Part shown: positions 35,086 to 47,579 of the stretch, piece after piece
Numbering within the stretch: the stretch's first letter is position 1
Layout: the number at the start of each line of letters is the position of its first letter
From: Neurospora tetraspora
Taxonomy: Eukaryota > Ascomycota > Sordariomycetes > Sordariales > Sordariaceae
Assembly: GCF_033439725.1 (NCBI RefSeq)
Contig: NW_026944384.1
Location: forward strand, 3,472,001-3,536,000
Length of the DNA stretch: 64,000 nt
Direction: 5' to 3'
Program-made: the position numbers and the translations under genes
Notes under the pieces: model-generated
What the model was told of the DNA's origin: nothing
What the model saw: the letters and a program-made list of their open reading frames with translations, nothing else
The model's database searches: none

Positions 35086-38000
35086 TTAAAGGGCATAGGG
35101 GTTGAGCGAGCGGATAGTCAGGCACCTGAGCGTTTGGTTAGTTATGCATGATGCAAATGGAGCAGGGATATAGAACTTACGGTGGGCTCTTGGTGAGATC
35201 AGTCTTGAGAATGACGGGCACACGGGTCATCTCCGTCACATCCTGGATGTACTCGCCACCCTCCTCGCGGAGCTTGAAGAGCTTCAAGTACTTCTCCTTG
35301 TTGGTCAAGCGAGCCTCCGGCGCCTCACCGACGGGCACCTTCGAATCGGACCGGGTACGGTGGAGGGCACCAACAGCCTCAGCCGCAGACTGAGTAGGTG
35401 AGCCAGGCACGCTCTGAGTCGGGCGCTCCGCAAGAGATGCGCCGGCCATGGCCTCAGTGATATCAGAGGCATTGTCCTCGATGTCGTCCTCATCCTCGAA
35501 CAGAGCGTCAACATCATCGTGCGAGACGGTACCAGTCTCGATCTGCTTGCGCGCAGCCTCCTCGCGCTCCTTCTTGGCGCGGTCGGCCTCCTCAGCCTGG
35601 CGAGCCGCAGCGAGAGCATTCGAGATGCGCTGAGAAGCAGCGGCCTTGGGACGCTCATCTTCAGGGACATAGGCGGAGCTGGGAACACCCTTCTCCCAGT
35701 AGAGTTCGAGAACTCTCTTATCCTTTCTGAACTCGGCCTTCTTCAGAGGAAGCTGATCGCAGTGGACGCGCTTCTCGAAGCCCCACTCGGGAATGAGAAC
35801 GTCGAAGGCAGACTCGTACACACAGATGACGATACCCTCGCTAATCAGGTCGCCATTGACCTCCTGCCGCTTCTTATCCATAGTGCGGCAGGACTCAATG
35901 TGAACGCTCTGTTCCTGAGCATTTTGCGCAGAATCCTTCTTGGTGTTGCAAGATTCTACAGTCTTGACGAGGTTCTCCAAATCCTCGGTATATTCAATCT
36001 TTCCTTCGGAAAGGACAGCCTCAAGCTGACGATGAACAATGATGTCGGCGTAGCGCCTGGTGGGGTAAGTGAAATGAGTGTAGAGGGGCAAGTTCAAGGC
36101 ATAGTGAGGCCAAAGGAGACTGGCAGTCTTGCCAGCAATGAAGTACTTGGCCCGCTGCATGGATTTGACGAGGAGGGTCTCCATACCCTTCCTGATGTCA
36201 GAGTCGTCAATCTTGAACAAGCTGTTCTGTAGGGTACCACTGCTGGTAGCGTCAACGTCATAGCCCAAAGCAGTCATACGGTCAACGATAGTTTGTAGAC
36301 GGCGGGAGTTGGGAGCAGACTGCCTGCGCAGAAGAGCTTTCTCCGGGAGTCCCTGCGCCAGACGTTGGGCAACGTAGGTGTTAGCCTTGTGCATAAGCTC
36401 TTCAACAAGTTCGGTGGCCTGGCTAGACTCGAAAATGTTGTGCTTAGGCGGGATGTTCTCATCATCAAGTTGCTGGAGGAGACGGAGAGGCGCAATGGGT
36501 TCGCCACCGGCGCCCAAGCGAGCTTCGCGGAACTTCTGAGCGACAGCGTTGAGAATCTGTATATCCATAGCCTTCACAGACGGATGGGAGAATCCACTGC
36601 TACCGGTAAGGGCTTCATCGATCTGGTTAAGCGACACCTTTCCGCCGCTCTTGACGATACCCTTTCCAATCCAGGTGTCGCCTTCAGCCACGGCGCCAGT
36701 CTGGGGGTTGACGTGGAACACAACGCTGAAAGTCAAGCGATCCTGTTCAGGAGTGAGGGTGCAAAGCTCGCTCGACAGCTTGGGGGGAAGAAGGGCACAG
36801 AAGCGGTTGACGAGATGGACCGCAGTGCCGCGCTTCTTAGCTTCACGGTCAACGAGTGAGCCGGGCTTAACAAAGTGGGCGACATCGGGAACGTGAATAC
36901 CGATCTCAATCTTGCCGTCAGGCAACTGCTTGAAATGAACACCGTTGCCAAGCTCGACAGAGCTATCCAACTCAACAGTGAACACATTCTCGCCACGGAA
37001 GTCACGGCGAGCGGCAAGAGCAGCTTGATCCTCACTTTCAAGTGACCAGTCTTGCTGGCTGACGTTGCGCAAAACGGCCTCAGCAAACTCGTCGGACGCG
37101 AAGTTGTTGTCACGAAGGAGGGCATCGGTCTCAACCTTAAGATCACCCATCTTGCCCAGCTTCTCAACGAGGGTACCAAAAGGATGCAGAGAAGTGATGG
37201 GCCAGCGCTTGATGCAAGCCACGAAAATCTGGTCCGCATAGTCCTGGTGCTTCTCCACGAAGTCCTTGGGGGCTTGCTCGGTAGGAATGGCAATCAGAGG
37301 GACACGCTTGTCCGTGGGCTTGAACCAAACGATCTTGGGCTTCTCGTGGGAGCGAGAGTCTTGTTGGCGGCCATTGCCACCGTCTCTCGCAGCGCGTTCA
37401 GCTTCCTGCTTCTCCTTCGTAGCCTGGCTGCTCGGGCGGAGCAGACCCAAGGTACCAGAGAACATTTGGCCGGGAACACGTTCAATAACAGCAACGATGT
37501 GACCAGCAAAGAGAGGCTGCTGCTCATCGTTGATCTCCTCTTCCTCGACCAAAAGAAGACTTTGACCTTCAACCTCGACGTCGTCGTTCTTCTTCTGGGT
37601 AGGACGCTGTCTGAGACTGCCACGGCGGCGGAGTCCTCCTTCAGCGTTGCCATTGTCGTCACCAGTATTTTGGCCTCCACTAATGGAGCCAGAACGAGTG
37701 TCGGTAATATCCTTGCGCTTCTTCTTTTCTTCCTTCTCACGCTTTTGCGCCCACACTTCACCAACATCCAACAGCTCGACCGCAACGAGATCACCTTCGA
37801 GAGCACGGTTGCGGTCCTTGCTGCCGCAAATGAAAATATCGGCGGGAAGCAAGCCATCCTGGGTCGAGACGTAGGCATCGCTTCTGTTCTTCTTGTTCAC
37901 ACGAAGAATACCAGAAACAAGCTGGCCGTTACCCAAGAGGGCGGGAAGAGTAGCCTGGGGAAGGTAAGGAGTGAAAAGCGTCTTGCGCTGCTGTTGCTGG

Positions 38001-39430
38001 CTTTGCTGGCCAGGAGCAGCCATTTGAGGAGCGTGCTGGCTGGCGGCAAGACCAGTAAGTGGCTGGCCATTCATCTGAGCAAGCTGAAGAGCCTGAAGCT
38101 GGTTGAGCTGCATCGGGTTGAGTTGCTGGCCAGGGAACACCTGGGGCATCATCATCTGGCCAGGGAACTGGACCAGCTGAGGTTGTCCAGGGTACTGGAA
38201 GGATCCAATCGAGGAGATGGACTGCTGGCTCACCGAGCCGCGGCTGCGATGACCGGGCTGGAAGCCCTGGTTCTGAGGAAGGGCAGCGGTCTGGTCCTGA
38301 GCCTGGTTCTGGCTCTGGTTCCTCCAGTTGCCGTCGAAGTTGCGGGAACCAGTGCGGGCATGGCCGCCACCGCGGCGAGAGAAGTCGCTGCCTTGGCCCA
38401 TAGAGTCGGTAGAGAAATGGCCTCCGCGGCCACCACGGCCACTGGCGCCAACAGCCACGCTCTGGCTCCTGCCATGGCCGCCACGGCCACCACGGAAGGA
38501 CGATCCCTGAGCTATCTGGCCCTCCGCCGGAGCAGGAGTGGCGCTCGGGGTGGTCTTTGCATCATCCTCAGACTTCTCGGAGGAACCAGAGGCAGGAGCA
38601 GCAGGGAACTGGAAGGTAGAGGTCGTACGCTTCTGTTGGGCGAGCTCGGCGGCCTTCTTGGCATCAGCCAAGGCCAAGGAATGTCTTCTCTGGTGACCAC
38701 CGCCGGAGCCACCACGACCGCCACGACCGCCGGTGCTGTTCTCTCGGGCGTGGCCCTGGGTGGGATCCTGGAAGTTTCCGAACGTCGAACCAGAGGCGCC
38801 GGCAGAAGGAGCAGGCGGCGGGCCCCCCATGCCCATGTTTGGAATGGCCGACTGATTACGGCGATGTGAAAGTGGTTGTGTAGGAGGAGCTAGGGACGGC
38901 TGCTGCTGCAGCTGGACCGGGAACTGGAAGCCCGCCTGGGGCGCCAAACCGGCAATGGGCTGGAAGGGATTGGTGAATCCGCCAGGGCCCAGGGGTTGGG
39001 TGGCCGGAAGCATGCCGAGGTTGGCATATTGAGCTGTAATTTGCTGTTGCTGCTGCTGAAGGAGTTCGATCTGCTGCTGGATGGCAAGCTGTTCCACTGC
39101 ACGGAGAGAAGATCCAGTCAGTACGCTACCACTTTTGATGAGACAGTAAGGACAGAAGACGGGAACGTGAAGGGGTCAGGGGTGTGATCATTGGCTTTTG
39201 AAGCTTTTCGCCACGTGCAAGAACGGACCAGTGCAAGAGCGGTGGAGGGGCGCCGCGATAGTACACGATGGCAATGGCGATGACAATAGCAAAACTTAAA
39301 ACATACTGTTTGTGTTCGAGAACATACTCATCAACGGGGTCAGCTCCGACGGGCTTCTTCGATGGGCGATATGGAGCCGTCGGCCGGCGGGGCCAGGGAC
39401 GCCTCCTTGAGGCTGCTGTTGCTGGTCCAT
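35086..39430 (-). CDS. gul-1: GUL-1, Ssd1-type RNA-binding protein with RNase II-like fold
   Basis: Three exons on the minus strand: 39430-39328, 39096-35181 and 35125-35086; introns of 231 and 55 nt. The product has 1352 residues. Ssd1/GUL-1 binds mRNAs for cell-wall proteins and restrains their translation under control of the NDR kinase COT-1/Cbk1. The first exon codes GRRLHIAHRRSPSELTPLM, a conserved segment, followed by Q-rich repeats and Gly/Arg-rich and Ser-rich parts with RHSLA- and HARENS-like kinase sites. Cold-shock-like domains precede the RNB domain, seen as IGIHVPDVAHFVKPGSLVDREAKKRGTAVH. The DxxDxDDA metal-binding loop of active RNase II enzymes is replaced (LDSSVELGN), so it should not cut RNA. 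The last exon has only 13 codons (CLTIRSLNPYAL) but matches the family C-terminus. An in-frame ATG further up (39499) is possible. Confidence 0.95.
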
Positions 39431-41940
39431 GATGCAGGTTGCTGGGACGGACAGGTGCAGATGACTTGATTTGGGTGATCCAGGCAGAAAAAGGTGCACG
39501 TCGAGTGCGAATGCAAGGCGAATTCGGCGTTGGAACTAAAGCGTATGAAGACCTAGAGCACGAGACGAGTCGAATCGAATCGAGGCGTAGTCGAGACGAG
39601 GGGGGTTATTGAGCTGTGTTTATCTTTTTTGTGTGGCCGGATTGCCGTTGCGATGCATCAGATGCGATGGAGTTGCGGTATGTTTGGTTGCGGTGCGGAG
39701 ACGTCGCCCCAAAGGACAGTTTTGTTTCGCAGTAAAGCGGATTGAATGGAAGAAATCGAGTCCAAAGAGGTTATAATGAGAGATTGAAAAGTTGCTACGA
39801 GGGAGTGTAGAGATAAGGGAGGGAGGTGTCCGGCTTTTGCGAGTTGACGTTGAAGCTAGAGGGAAGCCTGAAGCCGATGCGGGTTGAGGTTCGTGGGGAG
39901 GGAAAGGGAAAGAAGAGTGCAGGAGGAGGAGGAGGAGGTGGTGGAAGGTGGAAGTGGAGGAAAGAGGTTCGGTGCTATAGAAGTCAGGAGGACTGGACCT
40001 TGGACCTGGGAGGAGGAGGAGGAGCACTCGAGCACCGCAGCGGGCAGTCAGCGAGAGGAACCCGAAAGGTCCATCGGCATCCTGGGCTGTCTTGTACCTG
40101 CTAGTGACGAACTGATGCGTGAGAACGGCGGGATGGGCCTGGCAGTCTGCTGAGGTGAGTGAGGTCCGTCCCTCCTTGAAGGCGCATACACGGTGCGGCG
40201 GCGGCGGTCGGCCGGGGGTCAGGTCTGCACCTATCAGCGCTGGTGGGCAGCCCACTGCAGTGGTCTACCAAATAGCAGGCAGTCGAGAACCACCACGGCG
40301 CTCCACTAGCAGCAGCTGCTCGCTCCAAACAGCTCAAAGGTCGCCCCCAGTGTTAGTGGCGCCAGGGTGCAAGTACGCAGGGTGTTAGGGTGTACCGGAT
40401 ACGCCATGTGCGCGCCACACCGTGCTCCTCTTACAACCCAATGAAGCAACCTTTGAGCCCCTTTTATAAAACCGTTTTGTTTCCTCGCCCTGGTTTAAAG
40501 ATAAGTCGAGACTCACGACATCCATTGCACACTCTCTGTATGTTTCTGTTCAACAGCAAAGAGCATCGAAGAGGCGAGGACCGCGACGGGAGCATCCGGG
40601 GGAAGCTATCAAGAACGCCAGTGGGGAAACGGTTCCTCAGCAGACTCGGGAAAATCGCGAATCACAAATGGCAGAAGTGGACCCTCGTTAATCGTCTTTA
40701 CCCCATACCTCATTTAGTTTAGATTCATGATATCTCAAACATGGCGTATGCTGGGCGATGCTTCCCTGCCACGAATGTGTCTGCATAGGAACGGGGGACG
40801 ATAAACTCGAGATGCACTCAGACACCTCTCGAGAGAAACTCAATGGTGGTCGGAAAAGGGATCGCCAACCTATGTCATGATGTTCATTGGGGAATGTGGA
40901 CTGGCCTTGCTGGCGTAACAGGGAAGACGTCAGTGATGATGGTGATACCCGAAACCCTGGCTCGACGTGAGTAAGTACACCGCATAAGACGACAGCCGTG
41001 TCTCCCGTCTCAGAAGCTCCGGCAACCTTTTTTCGGGTCTGTGTTATCAAAAGCGGTTGAAGAGAATACACGGCTGCCTGCGGGAACTGATGGGGGTTGC
41101 TATCTACAAACAAAGGCCACAAGCTGACCCTCTCGTCGATGTTTGTTGTCCGCAGCACCAACGGATGAGGATGATATGCAGAAACCTGCAATGAAAAGCT
41201 GTTTCCTTGGTTCCATCACACATCTTACATTTAAGTCTGTTTGAGATGTCACTAGAGCGTTGCCTTACCTTAGCTTCGTATGTACACACGACGGCGACTC
41301 TGATGTTGATGTCTTCGAAGCTCTTTCTCCTGACCGTGGTCGTCAAGTCTTCCAAACTCGACCCCACCCACAACTTTACAACGACTGTTCTCATCACCTT
41401 CAGTATAGTCTGGATGGAAGCCTGGGGACCCGGAGACATTTCAGCGTAACACAACATAAGCTGACATCTAAACTTGGGTTATTATACCAAAGCCGCTTTG
41501 TAGTGTGTACTCGTAGGGTCTTGTCGACAACAATGCATCAATACTAGGGTTCGGGTTGGTTTATAAAAAGGTACCACTTCCATCCGTTCTCCCCCACCAA
41601 AAAACGGCTGCCAGGACCACAGGCCGCTAACCACACACACAGTAAGAATAACAGAGATGCCAAGACTAAAGCCCGCACCCGTGGGGTGGACTTAGTGCTA
41701 TTTGAATTCGCGACGCGCGCAAAGTACTCCAACTCCATTTGATGGTATCCATACTTGTACATACCCTAGCCCTCCGCAACTGTCAAGCCAAAGACAAAAC
41801 CCGACGATCACCTCAACTTCTCCCATTTCTTTAGCGAAGCAGCGATATATCTGTCTGACTTTTCTCAGTGTACCACCTGTTCGGCAATTGTGACGAGTGA
41901 CTGGGATTGTCAAGCAGCAGCGCATCCAACCACCGACAGG
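39431..41940. other. divergent region between gul-1 and GLE1, with a long gul-1 leader
   Basis: On the minus strand the first 700 bases upstream of gul-1 are pyrimidine-rich (long CTCCTC runs near 39920-40030), typical of a long leader. The rest is promoter DNA of both genes. Frames such as 40688-41191 (minus) show no coding character. Confidence 0.55.
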
Positions 41941-43634
41941 ATGGCTGGTTCGTCCCCCGCTCGCCCAAACGGCAACCAGTGGGCAAGCCCTTCCTCGCGA
42001 TCAGTCATATCCGACATTCTCGCTGGCGACCGCAATTCCGAGGCCCGACATAGACTTCTGATTGAGGCTGCTAGGAGGGAACATGAACGTGTGCGCGAGG
42101 AGGCCGAGAGGGTGTACCAGGAACACCTCTTGAGGCAAGAGCAGGAACGTCTGGTCGAGGAGCGGAAGAAAGAGGAGGAAAGGATACGAGCAGAAGAACA
42201 GCTTGCTGCTGACCGAAGGAAGCTCAATGCTCTCAAGGCGAAGAAGGTCGAAATCCCGCCCGTCTTGCCCAACCCCGAGCCAGTAAAGGCACCACCTGCA
42301 GCCCCGAAGCCTGTCCCAACAGCAACTCCATCACAACCACCCGCGACTCAAGTCAATGGCAATACACTCTTCGGAAAGAAACCCGAGATCCAGCCAGCGT
42401 CTGCACCGGCTGCCCCGAAGCCTTTTGGAGGGTTCGGACAGACACCAACGAGTGCGCAACCTGTCACTGCTGTCCTGAAGCAATCAACGCCTGCAGTCGC
42501 AGCCTCTTCTCAGCCTGCGATCAGTAACTTGTTAGGGAACAATACCCAGGTCAATGGACTTACCACGTCTGCAACCGTTGCCAAACCACCCGCACCAGCG
42601 CCGGCGCAGCAAGGACCCGACCGTCTGACAGTCATTCACAAAAACCTGAAAGAGCTGCGGAAGTCTATGTTGGAGCAAGCAATAGCGAATCCGGCGCTCA
42701 AAGCCCGTATGGGAGATATGCGTCGAGAGATCAGGAAGTGTGTTGGACAACTCACGGGAGGCGGCGTAGGAGTCAACCGTCAACAGGTACTGATACCAAA
42801 CCAACCCTACTCTCATCTTTTTGGGTGGAATACGCTAACGGGACACAACAACAGAATAACATGATTGCTGCTCTATTACGCGAGGCGCTCGAAAACCGCG
42901 TACAGTCTCAGCTCGTTGACCCGAACACCTTCCTCACCGAACCACGAGCCCCGGTCCAAGGGCCTACCAACAACGATCCGCAGATCCCGTCCTTGTTTAT
43001 CTATCTACTGAACGTTTTCGCCAAGGCCACCATCTCCCAGTTCATCAACGAAGGCGGTCCGCGACCGGAGACAGCCGATCCCGTGGGCGTCTGTATTGCC
43101 GCCGTATTTTCCGACCCGGCGTTCGCATGGCGTGGGGCTTCCATGATTGACATCCTTCTCGCCAAGTTCCGCGTCGTCTGTCCCGTCCTCTGGGGTTACA
43201 GGGGCAGCGAGAAGACAGAGCAAGGACGCGCCAGGATAGGGTGGTGGAAGGAAAACGGAAGATGGGTCACGGAACAGGTACATTTTGACCGCATGACGGG
43301 CCTCGGTGCTGGCTTTGCGGCGATATCGTTGCGAAACTTCGGCTCGTCCAAGAAGCAAAACCCATACCCACCACGGCATTACTGGGCGGCCATGGCGAAG
43401 ATTGTCAACACCCCTTCGGCAGAAATCTCAAACACCCAGTGTGTGGTTCTGAAAGCGATGATCCAGAACTATGAGGAGAAGTTTATCCACGCGTATGGAA
43501 CCGCTGCGCTTGCGGCATTGAGGACCGCGCTCATTGAGTTCCCTGCTCGGGCGCCGGTCAAGTCCAGTGCCGTCAATTCGTTGCAGGTTGTCCATGACCT
43601 GCTCAGGAAGAGTACTGGAGTTGTTCTTGGATAA
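41941..43634 (+). CDS. gle1: GLE1 homologue, nuclear pore mRNA-export factor
   Basis: Exons 41941-42786 and 42855-43634, intron 68 nt with CTAAC branch and ACAG acceptor; 541 residues, close to yeast Gle1 (538). Gle1 with inositol hexakisphosphate activates the DEAD-box helicase Dbp5 on the cytoplasmic face of the pore and so releases exported mRNA. Residues 45-105 form a strongly charged coiled coil (EAARREHERVREEAERVYQE and following). A Pro/Ala-rich linker with FGKK and FGGFG (nucleoporin-like) follows. From about residue 225 the helical GLE1 domain runs to the end: LKELRKSMLEQAIANPALKA, then FIYLLNVFAKATISQFINE, WRGASMIDILLAKFRVVCPV and the C-terminal helices. The ATG at 41941 is the first in this frame; upstream only non-ATG codons extend it. 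Confidence 0.95.
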
Positions 43635-44234
43635 GTGGTCGTGTAAGGAGCCAGGGACAAGGCTTGTTGTCCCATCACAAATGAAGTCATATCAACGGCG
43701 TTCAGGATTTGGTCATTTGAGGTTGTCAGCATCTTGGAAGGATAACGTCTGTCATATGCCGGTTACAGAAGCTTGGTGTTCTATCAGAAGAAGAAGAAGA
43801 AGAGGCGGGGCTTCCTAGCGTATTTGACGCTTTCTGTTATATACCCAGCGTATCTACAATTGAGGAAGCGAAGCTCGTAGTGCGCAAACAGAAACAAAGT
43901 TCTAGCACAGTAGCGGTTAGAGAGAGCCATATATCGGGCGCAGAATTGAGCATTTGGATGTCTCATACGATGACGCTGACGACCAATGCACGTTTGAAAC
44001 TGAATCAAAACAGCAACAACTCGCCGTTATCGTGTTCCAGTATTCATTATTGTATTACCGTATACCCGTCCATCATAAAACTGTAGGAGGAAAAGCAAAG
44101 TAGGTAACAGGAGAGCCAAGTATCAATACACCCCCCTCAAACTCCTCTTAAACCGGCAGAACCCAAAAAGAAAACAGCCCACCTAACCAACCGAAAACAA
44201 CCCCGATCCTGCTGCTGCCCAGCCACGAGCCAGC
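43635..44234. other. convergent 3' regions of GLE1 and the SNARE gene
   Basis: Non-coding spacer with an AGA-repeat tract near 43785-43801; it carries two poly(A) sites. No gene seen. Confidence 0.6.
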
Positions 44235-45102
44235 TCACAGAATAAGCAACAAAACCAACAACATAATCAACACAAAGATCAACACCGCAATGCAACAACT
44301 GCTCAGCGTGTCCTCGTTGTGCCTCATCACATACGTCAACTTTTGCATCCCCGTCTGCAACCTCCCTCCCACGCGATCCGCCAAGTCGTCCGCCACCTCC
44401 AACATCTCCCTCTGCTCCTCCAGCTCGCGGCCCATATCATCCGCCTGCCGCCTCAGCACCCCGACCGTCTGGAACACCCCATCCAGATGCTGGTCCTGCT
44501 CGCGCATCATCTGTATTTGCTGCTGGTGCTCGAACTCGGCTGCGTAATCGTCATCTTCTGCGCCGGCGCCGGAGCCGGTGCCGTTTTCACCGTCGGGGAT
44601 GGCGAAGGAGGATGGGTCTGGTAATTGGTCTTTGTTTTGGGAACCCTTTCCAGAGACGGCTTTGAACGCGAGCTCCTGGCGCATGTTCTCTACCTCGGAC
44701 CCGACGTCTTGCACGAGGCGCTTGCGCCGCGTGACTTCGTGCGCCGACAGGCCATATTGCGTGGGGTCGCGCTCGACGGCCTTGACGGACTCGACGAGGT
44801 CGGCGAGGTCTTCGGCGAGGGAGGAGAGGGCGGATTCGAGGTCGGAGCGGGCCGCGATCAGCTCGGGGGAGTCGGTGGAGGAGGAGGAGGAGCTGAAGAG
44901 AGAACGGATGCGCAGGTAGGAGGTGAAGAGGGAACGGGTGGATTGGAGTTGGGTTAGGACGTCCCTATTATTTGAAGTTTGGTTAGTTTGTCAATGTTTT
45001 GTGGTGGGTTTGGGTTTCGTTGATTGGGAAAAGGGGGGAGAGGAAGGGTTCGTACTGTTGGACCTCAAGGAAGGGGTCCTCCTCGTTCGTGGAGGACATC
45101 AT
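44235..45102 (-). CDS. tlg1: Tlg1/syntaxin-6-type Qc-SNARE
   Basis: Minus-strand exons 45102-45056 and 44964-44235, with a 91-nt intron (GTACGA donor, CTAAC branch) give 258 residues. The short first exon supplies MMSSTNEEDPFLEVQ, which joins in phase to DVLTQLQSTRSLFTSYLRIR, the start of the three-helix N-terminal domain of syntaxin 6 and Tlg1. The SNARE motif lies at about residues 165-225 (IQMMREQDQHLDGVFQTVGV and onward) with the central glutamine in ELEEQREM. The last 20 residues are a tail anchor (IAVLIFVLIMLLVLLLIL) with two cysteines in front, which could be palmitoylated. It acts in fusion at the trans-Golgi network and early endosomes. As a tail-anchored protein it would be a client of the GET pathway, whose GET4 is also in this window. 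Confidence 0.9.
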
Positions 45103-45919
45103 CGCGCTGCTACGAAGACGAGGAGGAGTAAAGTGGTGGCATCAGTTGTCGGTCGCATCAATCGACATGCGCCGGCTTTGTCAATTCCAAGTCGAGGTCG
45201 ATATTCACTGCATAAGAGTTTGGGGAAGTTGTGGTATAGTAGATGTCCTATTGTGTTTAATTATTCGGGAAGACTAAATGACGTTGCGGCCGGCAGGGTT
45301 CACGATCTCGGCGAGACACCTGCCTAGCGGCGCTGTGCATGCAAACGCGCCCCATATTGACACCCCTTTGGGGCTCGGGGTGAGTCTAAAAAGCACTTGT
45401 GGTTCTGGACCCGCTGTCGGCTTGGCGTGCGGCACCTCTTTGGCTGCCCCGCTTCTGCAGCGGCGCAGCTCCCGTCTCAGGGCAATCGCAACCGCTGTGA
45501 ACGAATCCGATGATTCCAGGGGCTCTCGTGAATGGTGACTGCTGCCCCTGTTGTTTTGAGGGGAAAATGTGAGCCCCTTGTCTGACCCAACATGGAATTG
45601 GCCACTGCGGGCACGTCTGCACCACAGAAATGCAGAGGAACGGGGGAGGTTGGCGGAGGACGCGCGCTGTCGGTCCGGCTGCAGTGGTTCCAGGTTCCCC
45701 AGCGGGACAGTGGAGGGCAGCTCGCCCGATTTGGTAGGTGAAACGTAGCTTCAACGGAGCCGGGGACCGAGAGAATCGTGGTATAATCACGGTCACTGGC
45801 GCATTGTCCTTTTTCTTCTCTTTTTCCTCTTCTTCTTCTTCTTTCCCATCCACTCTTTGACTTGGGTTAGGTCATAGTCTTTTCCCATTTCAACCCAAAC
45901 CATCGTAAACACAGTCAAG
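45103..45919. other. divergent promoter region, SNARE gene and cyclophilin gene
   Basis: About 0.8 kb between genes that point away from each other. A CTTCTT repeat near 45810-45843 stands in the cyclophilin leader. The short frame 45278-45538 has no support. Confidence 0.55.
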
Positions 45920-47153
45920 ATGTTCAGCTTCCGGCGACTCCTCCTCGCCGCTGCGCTGTTCCTCGGCGCGATGCTGCTCTTTGCGCAGTCCGCCGAGGCA
46001 GCCAAGGGCCCCAAGATCACCCACAAGGTCTACTTCGACATCGAGCAGGGCGACAAGCCCCTCGGCCGCATTGTCATCGGTCTCTATGGCAAGACCGTCC
46101 CCAAGACCGCTGAGAACTTCCGCGCTCTCGCCACTGGCGAGAAGGGCTTCGGTTATGAGGGCTCTACCTTCCACCGTGTCATCAAGCAGTTCATGATCCA
46201 GGGTGGTGACTTCACCAAGGGCGATGGCACCGGTGGCAAGTCCAGTACGTTGCTCCCAAGTCCCGTTATGTGCTTGGGTCCATGATATTAACGGGTTATG
46301 TGCAGTCTATGGTGAGAAGTTTGCCGATGAGAACTTCAAGCTTAAGCACTCCAAGAAGGGCCTCCTCTCGATGGCCAACGCTGGCAAGGACACCAACGGC
46401 TCCCAGTTCTTCATTACCACTGTCATCACCTCGTAAGTTGACACACTCTGGCTGTACGGTCTAGGAAGTGCCCGGTTGACTAATACGCGTTATGTTGCAG
46501 TTGGCTCGATGGCAAGCACGTCGTTTTCGGCGAGGTCCTCGAGGGCTACGATGTCGTCGAGAAGATCGAGAACACCAAGACCGGCGCTCGTGATGCTCCT
46601 GCTGAGCCTGTCAAGATCGCCAAGAGCGGCGAGCTCGAGGTTCCCCCTGAAGGTATCCACGTGGAGCTTTAAAAAGCGTCTTCTATCCATTTTTGCGAAT
46701 TCCCAATCCCCTGCCATTTATGTTTTTTCAAACCTGTGTGGGAAAGATCATATAAAAGAGGAAAGGATATAGAAGAAAAGTCTTTGGAAGCCTCATGCCT
46801 ATCATGGTGTCCCACTTGTGGAATTGGCTGCCTGTTCTTATGACCGTTTACCCGTGTGTATGAGTCCATGTGCTGATGAGTCGGTGTTTTTCTCATCAGG
46901 CCTGGAAGGCCAATCCGAATGGGCATCTCCCGCGTACGCAGACGAAGACGAGAAGCTTGCTGCTCCTGTCCCTGTCTCCGATTCCAAGCCTCCTGCTCAC
47001 GACAGCATCCCCGCCGCCACTGCCGACGACGATGATACTGGTGCCCCTTTGTTCGCCAAGGTCCTCTTCTTTGGCGTGTTGGTTCTAGGTCTTGTTCTGT
47101 ACATTCGCCTTCGTCGCGCCCCTAAGGGTACGTACGGAAAGGGCATGGAGTAG
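45920..47153 (+). CDS. ER cyclophilin (PPIase) with two alternative C-termini
   Basis: Exons 45920-46244, 46306-46432 and 46501 onward. Residues 1-28 ([20 protein letters not shown]...AEAA) are a signal peptide. The PPIase domain has all marks: [15 protein letters not shown], the active-site arginine in [12 protein letters not shown], and [12 protein letters not shown]. This isomerase helps proteins fold in the ER lumen. If exon 3 is read through, translation ends at 46672 after 207 residues with HVEL, which resembles the HDEL retention signal. If the good donor at 46653 (GTATCC) is used with the acceptor at 46899 (CATCAG), the frame continues in phase through 46900-47153 and gives 285 residues: an acidic Pro/Ala linker, the membrane segment [19 protein letters not shown], and a basic tail RLRRAPKG. 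Both versions look protein-like, so alternative splicing is probable. Confidence 0.93.
46653..46899 (+). other. optional 247-nt intron deciding soluble or membrane-bound cyclophilin
   Basis: Donor GTATCC overlaps the glycine codon before the HVEL end; a GCTGAT branch-like site stands near 46872 and the acceptor is TCTCATCAG. Retention gives the stop at 46670-46672; removal joins the membrane-anchor exon in phase. The intron is three to four times longer than the two constitutive ones (60 and 68 nt). Confidence 0.75.
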
Positions 47154-47579
47154 ACAATACCTCGAATGTTTGAGATCTGACAAGGCTGCACAACAGGTAG
47201 CTACTGGGGTCTGAGCGGGGGTAACTAGCCCAGACGACTAGGGTAAATTTACTCTAAGATTAAATCATGTGCGTATTTGGATCTTGATCTCAGGGATTAT
47301 CTTTTCCATATAACAGGAGCAGTGATGGTTGTGGTGATGGTTGCTCTGGCGATGTGGTGGTGTGTCTGTAAGTCGAAGCATAAAGTAGCATCACGTGGAC
47401 CCATTTTTATCCGTTCGAGTCGCTGGGATATCGAACTTTTTTTGTAGTACAGTACCGACTTGTAAACCACCACCAGGAAAATCTTGAACATCTTTTTTTA
47501 CAATCGCCTCGAAACTCCGTCTCGACAAATCCAAAACAAATCAAAATCGAAATATTATATTCAACCAAAAATCATCAAG
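47154..47579. other. intergenic: cyclophilin 3' region and TRM112 promoter
   Basis: About 0.4 kb of A/T-rich DNA with no gene seen. Confidence 0.6.

Noticed and set aside
37052-38869. 605-codon open frame on the plus strand inside gul-1
   Set aside because: Antisense shadow of gul-1; low-complexity Leu/Ser/Ala-rich product with no motif.
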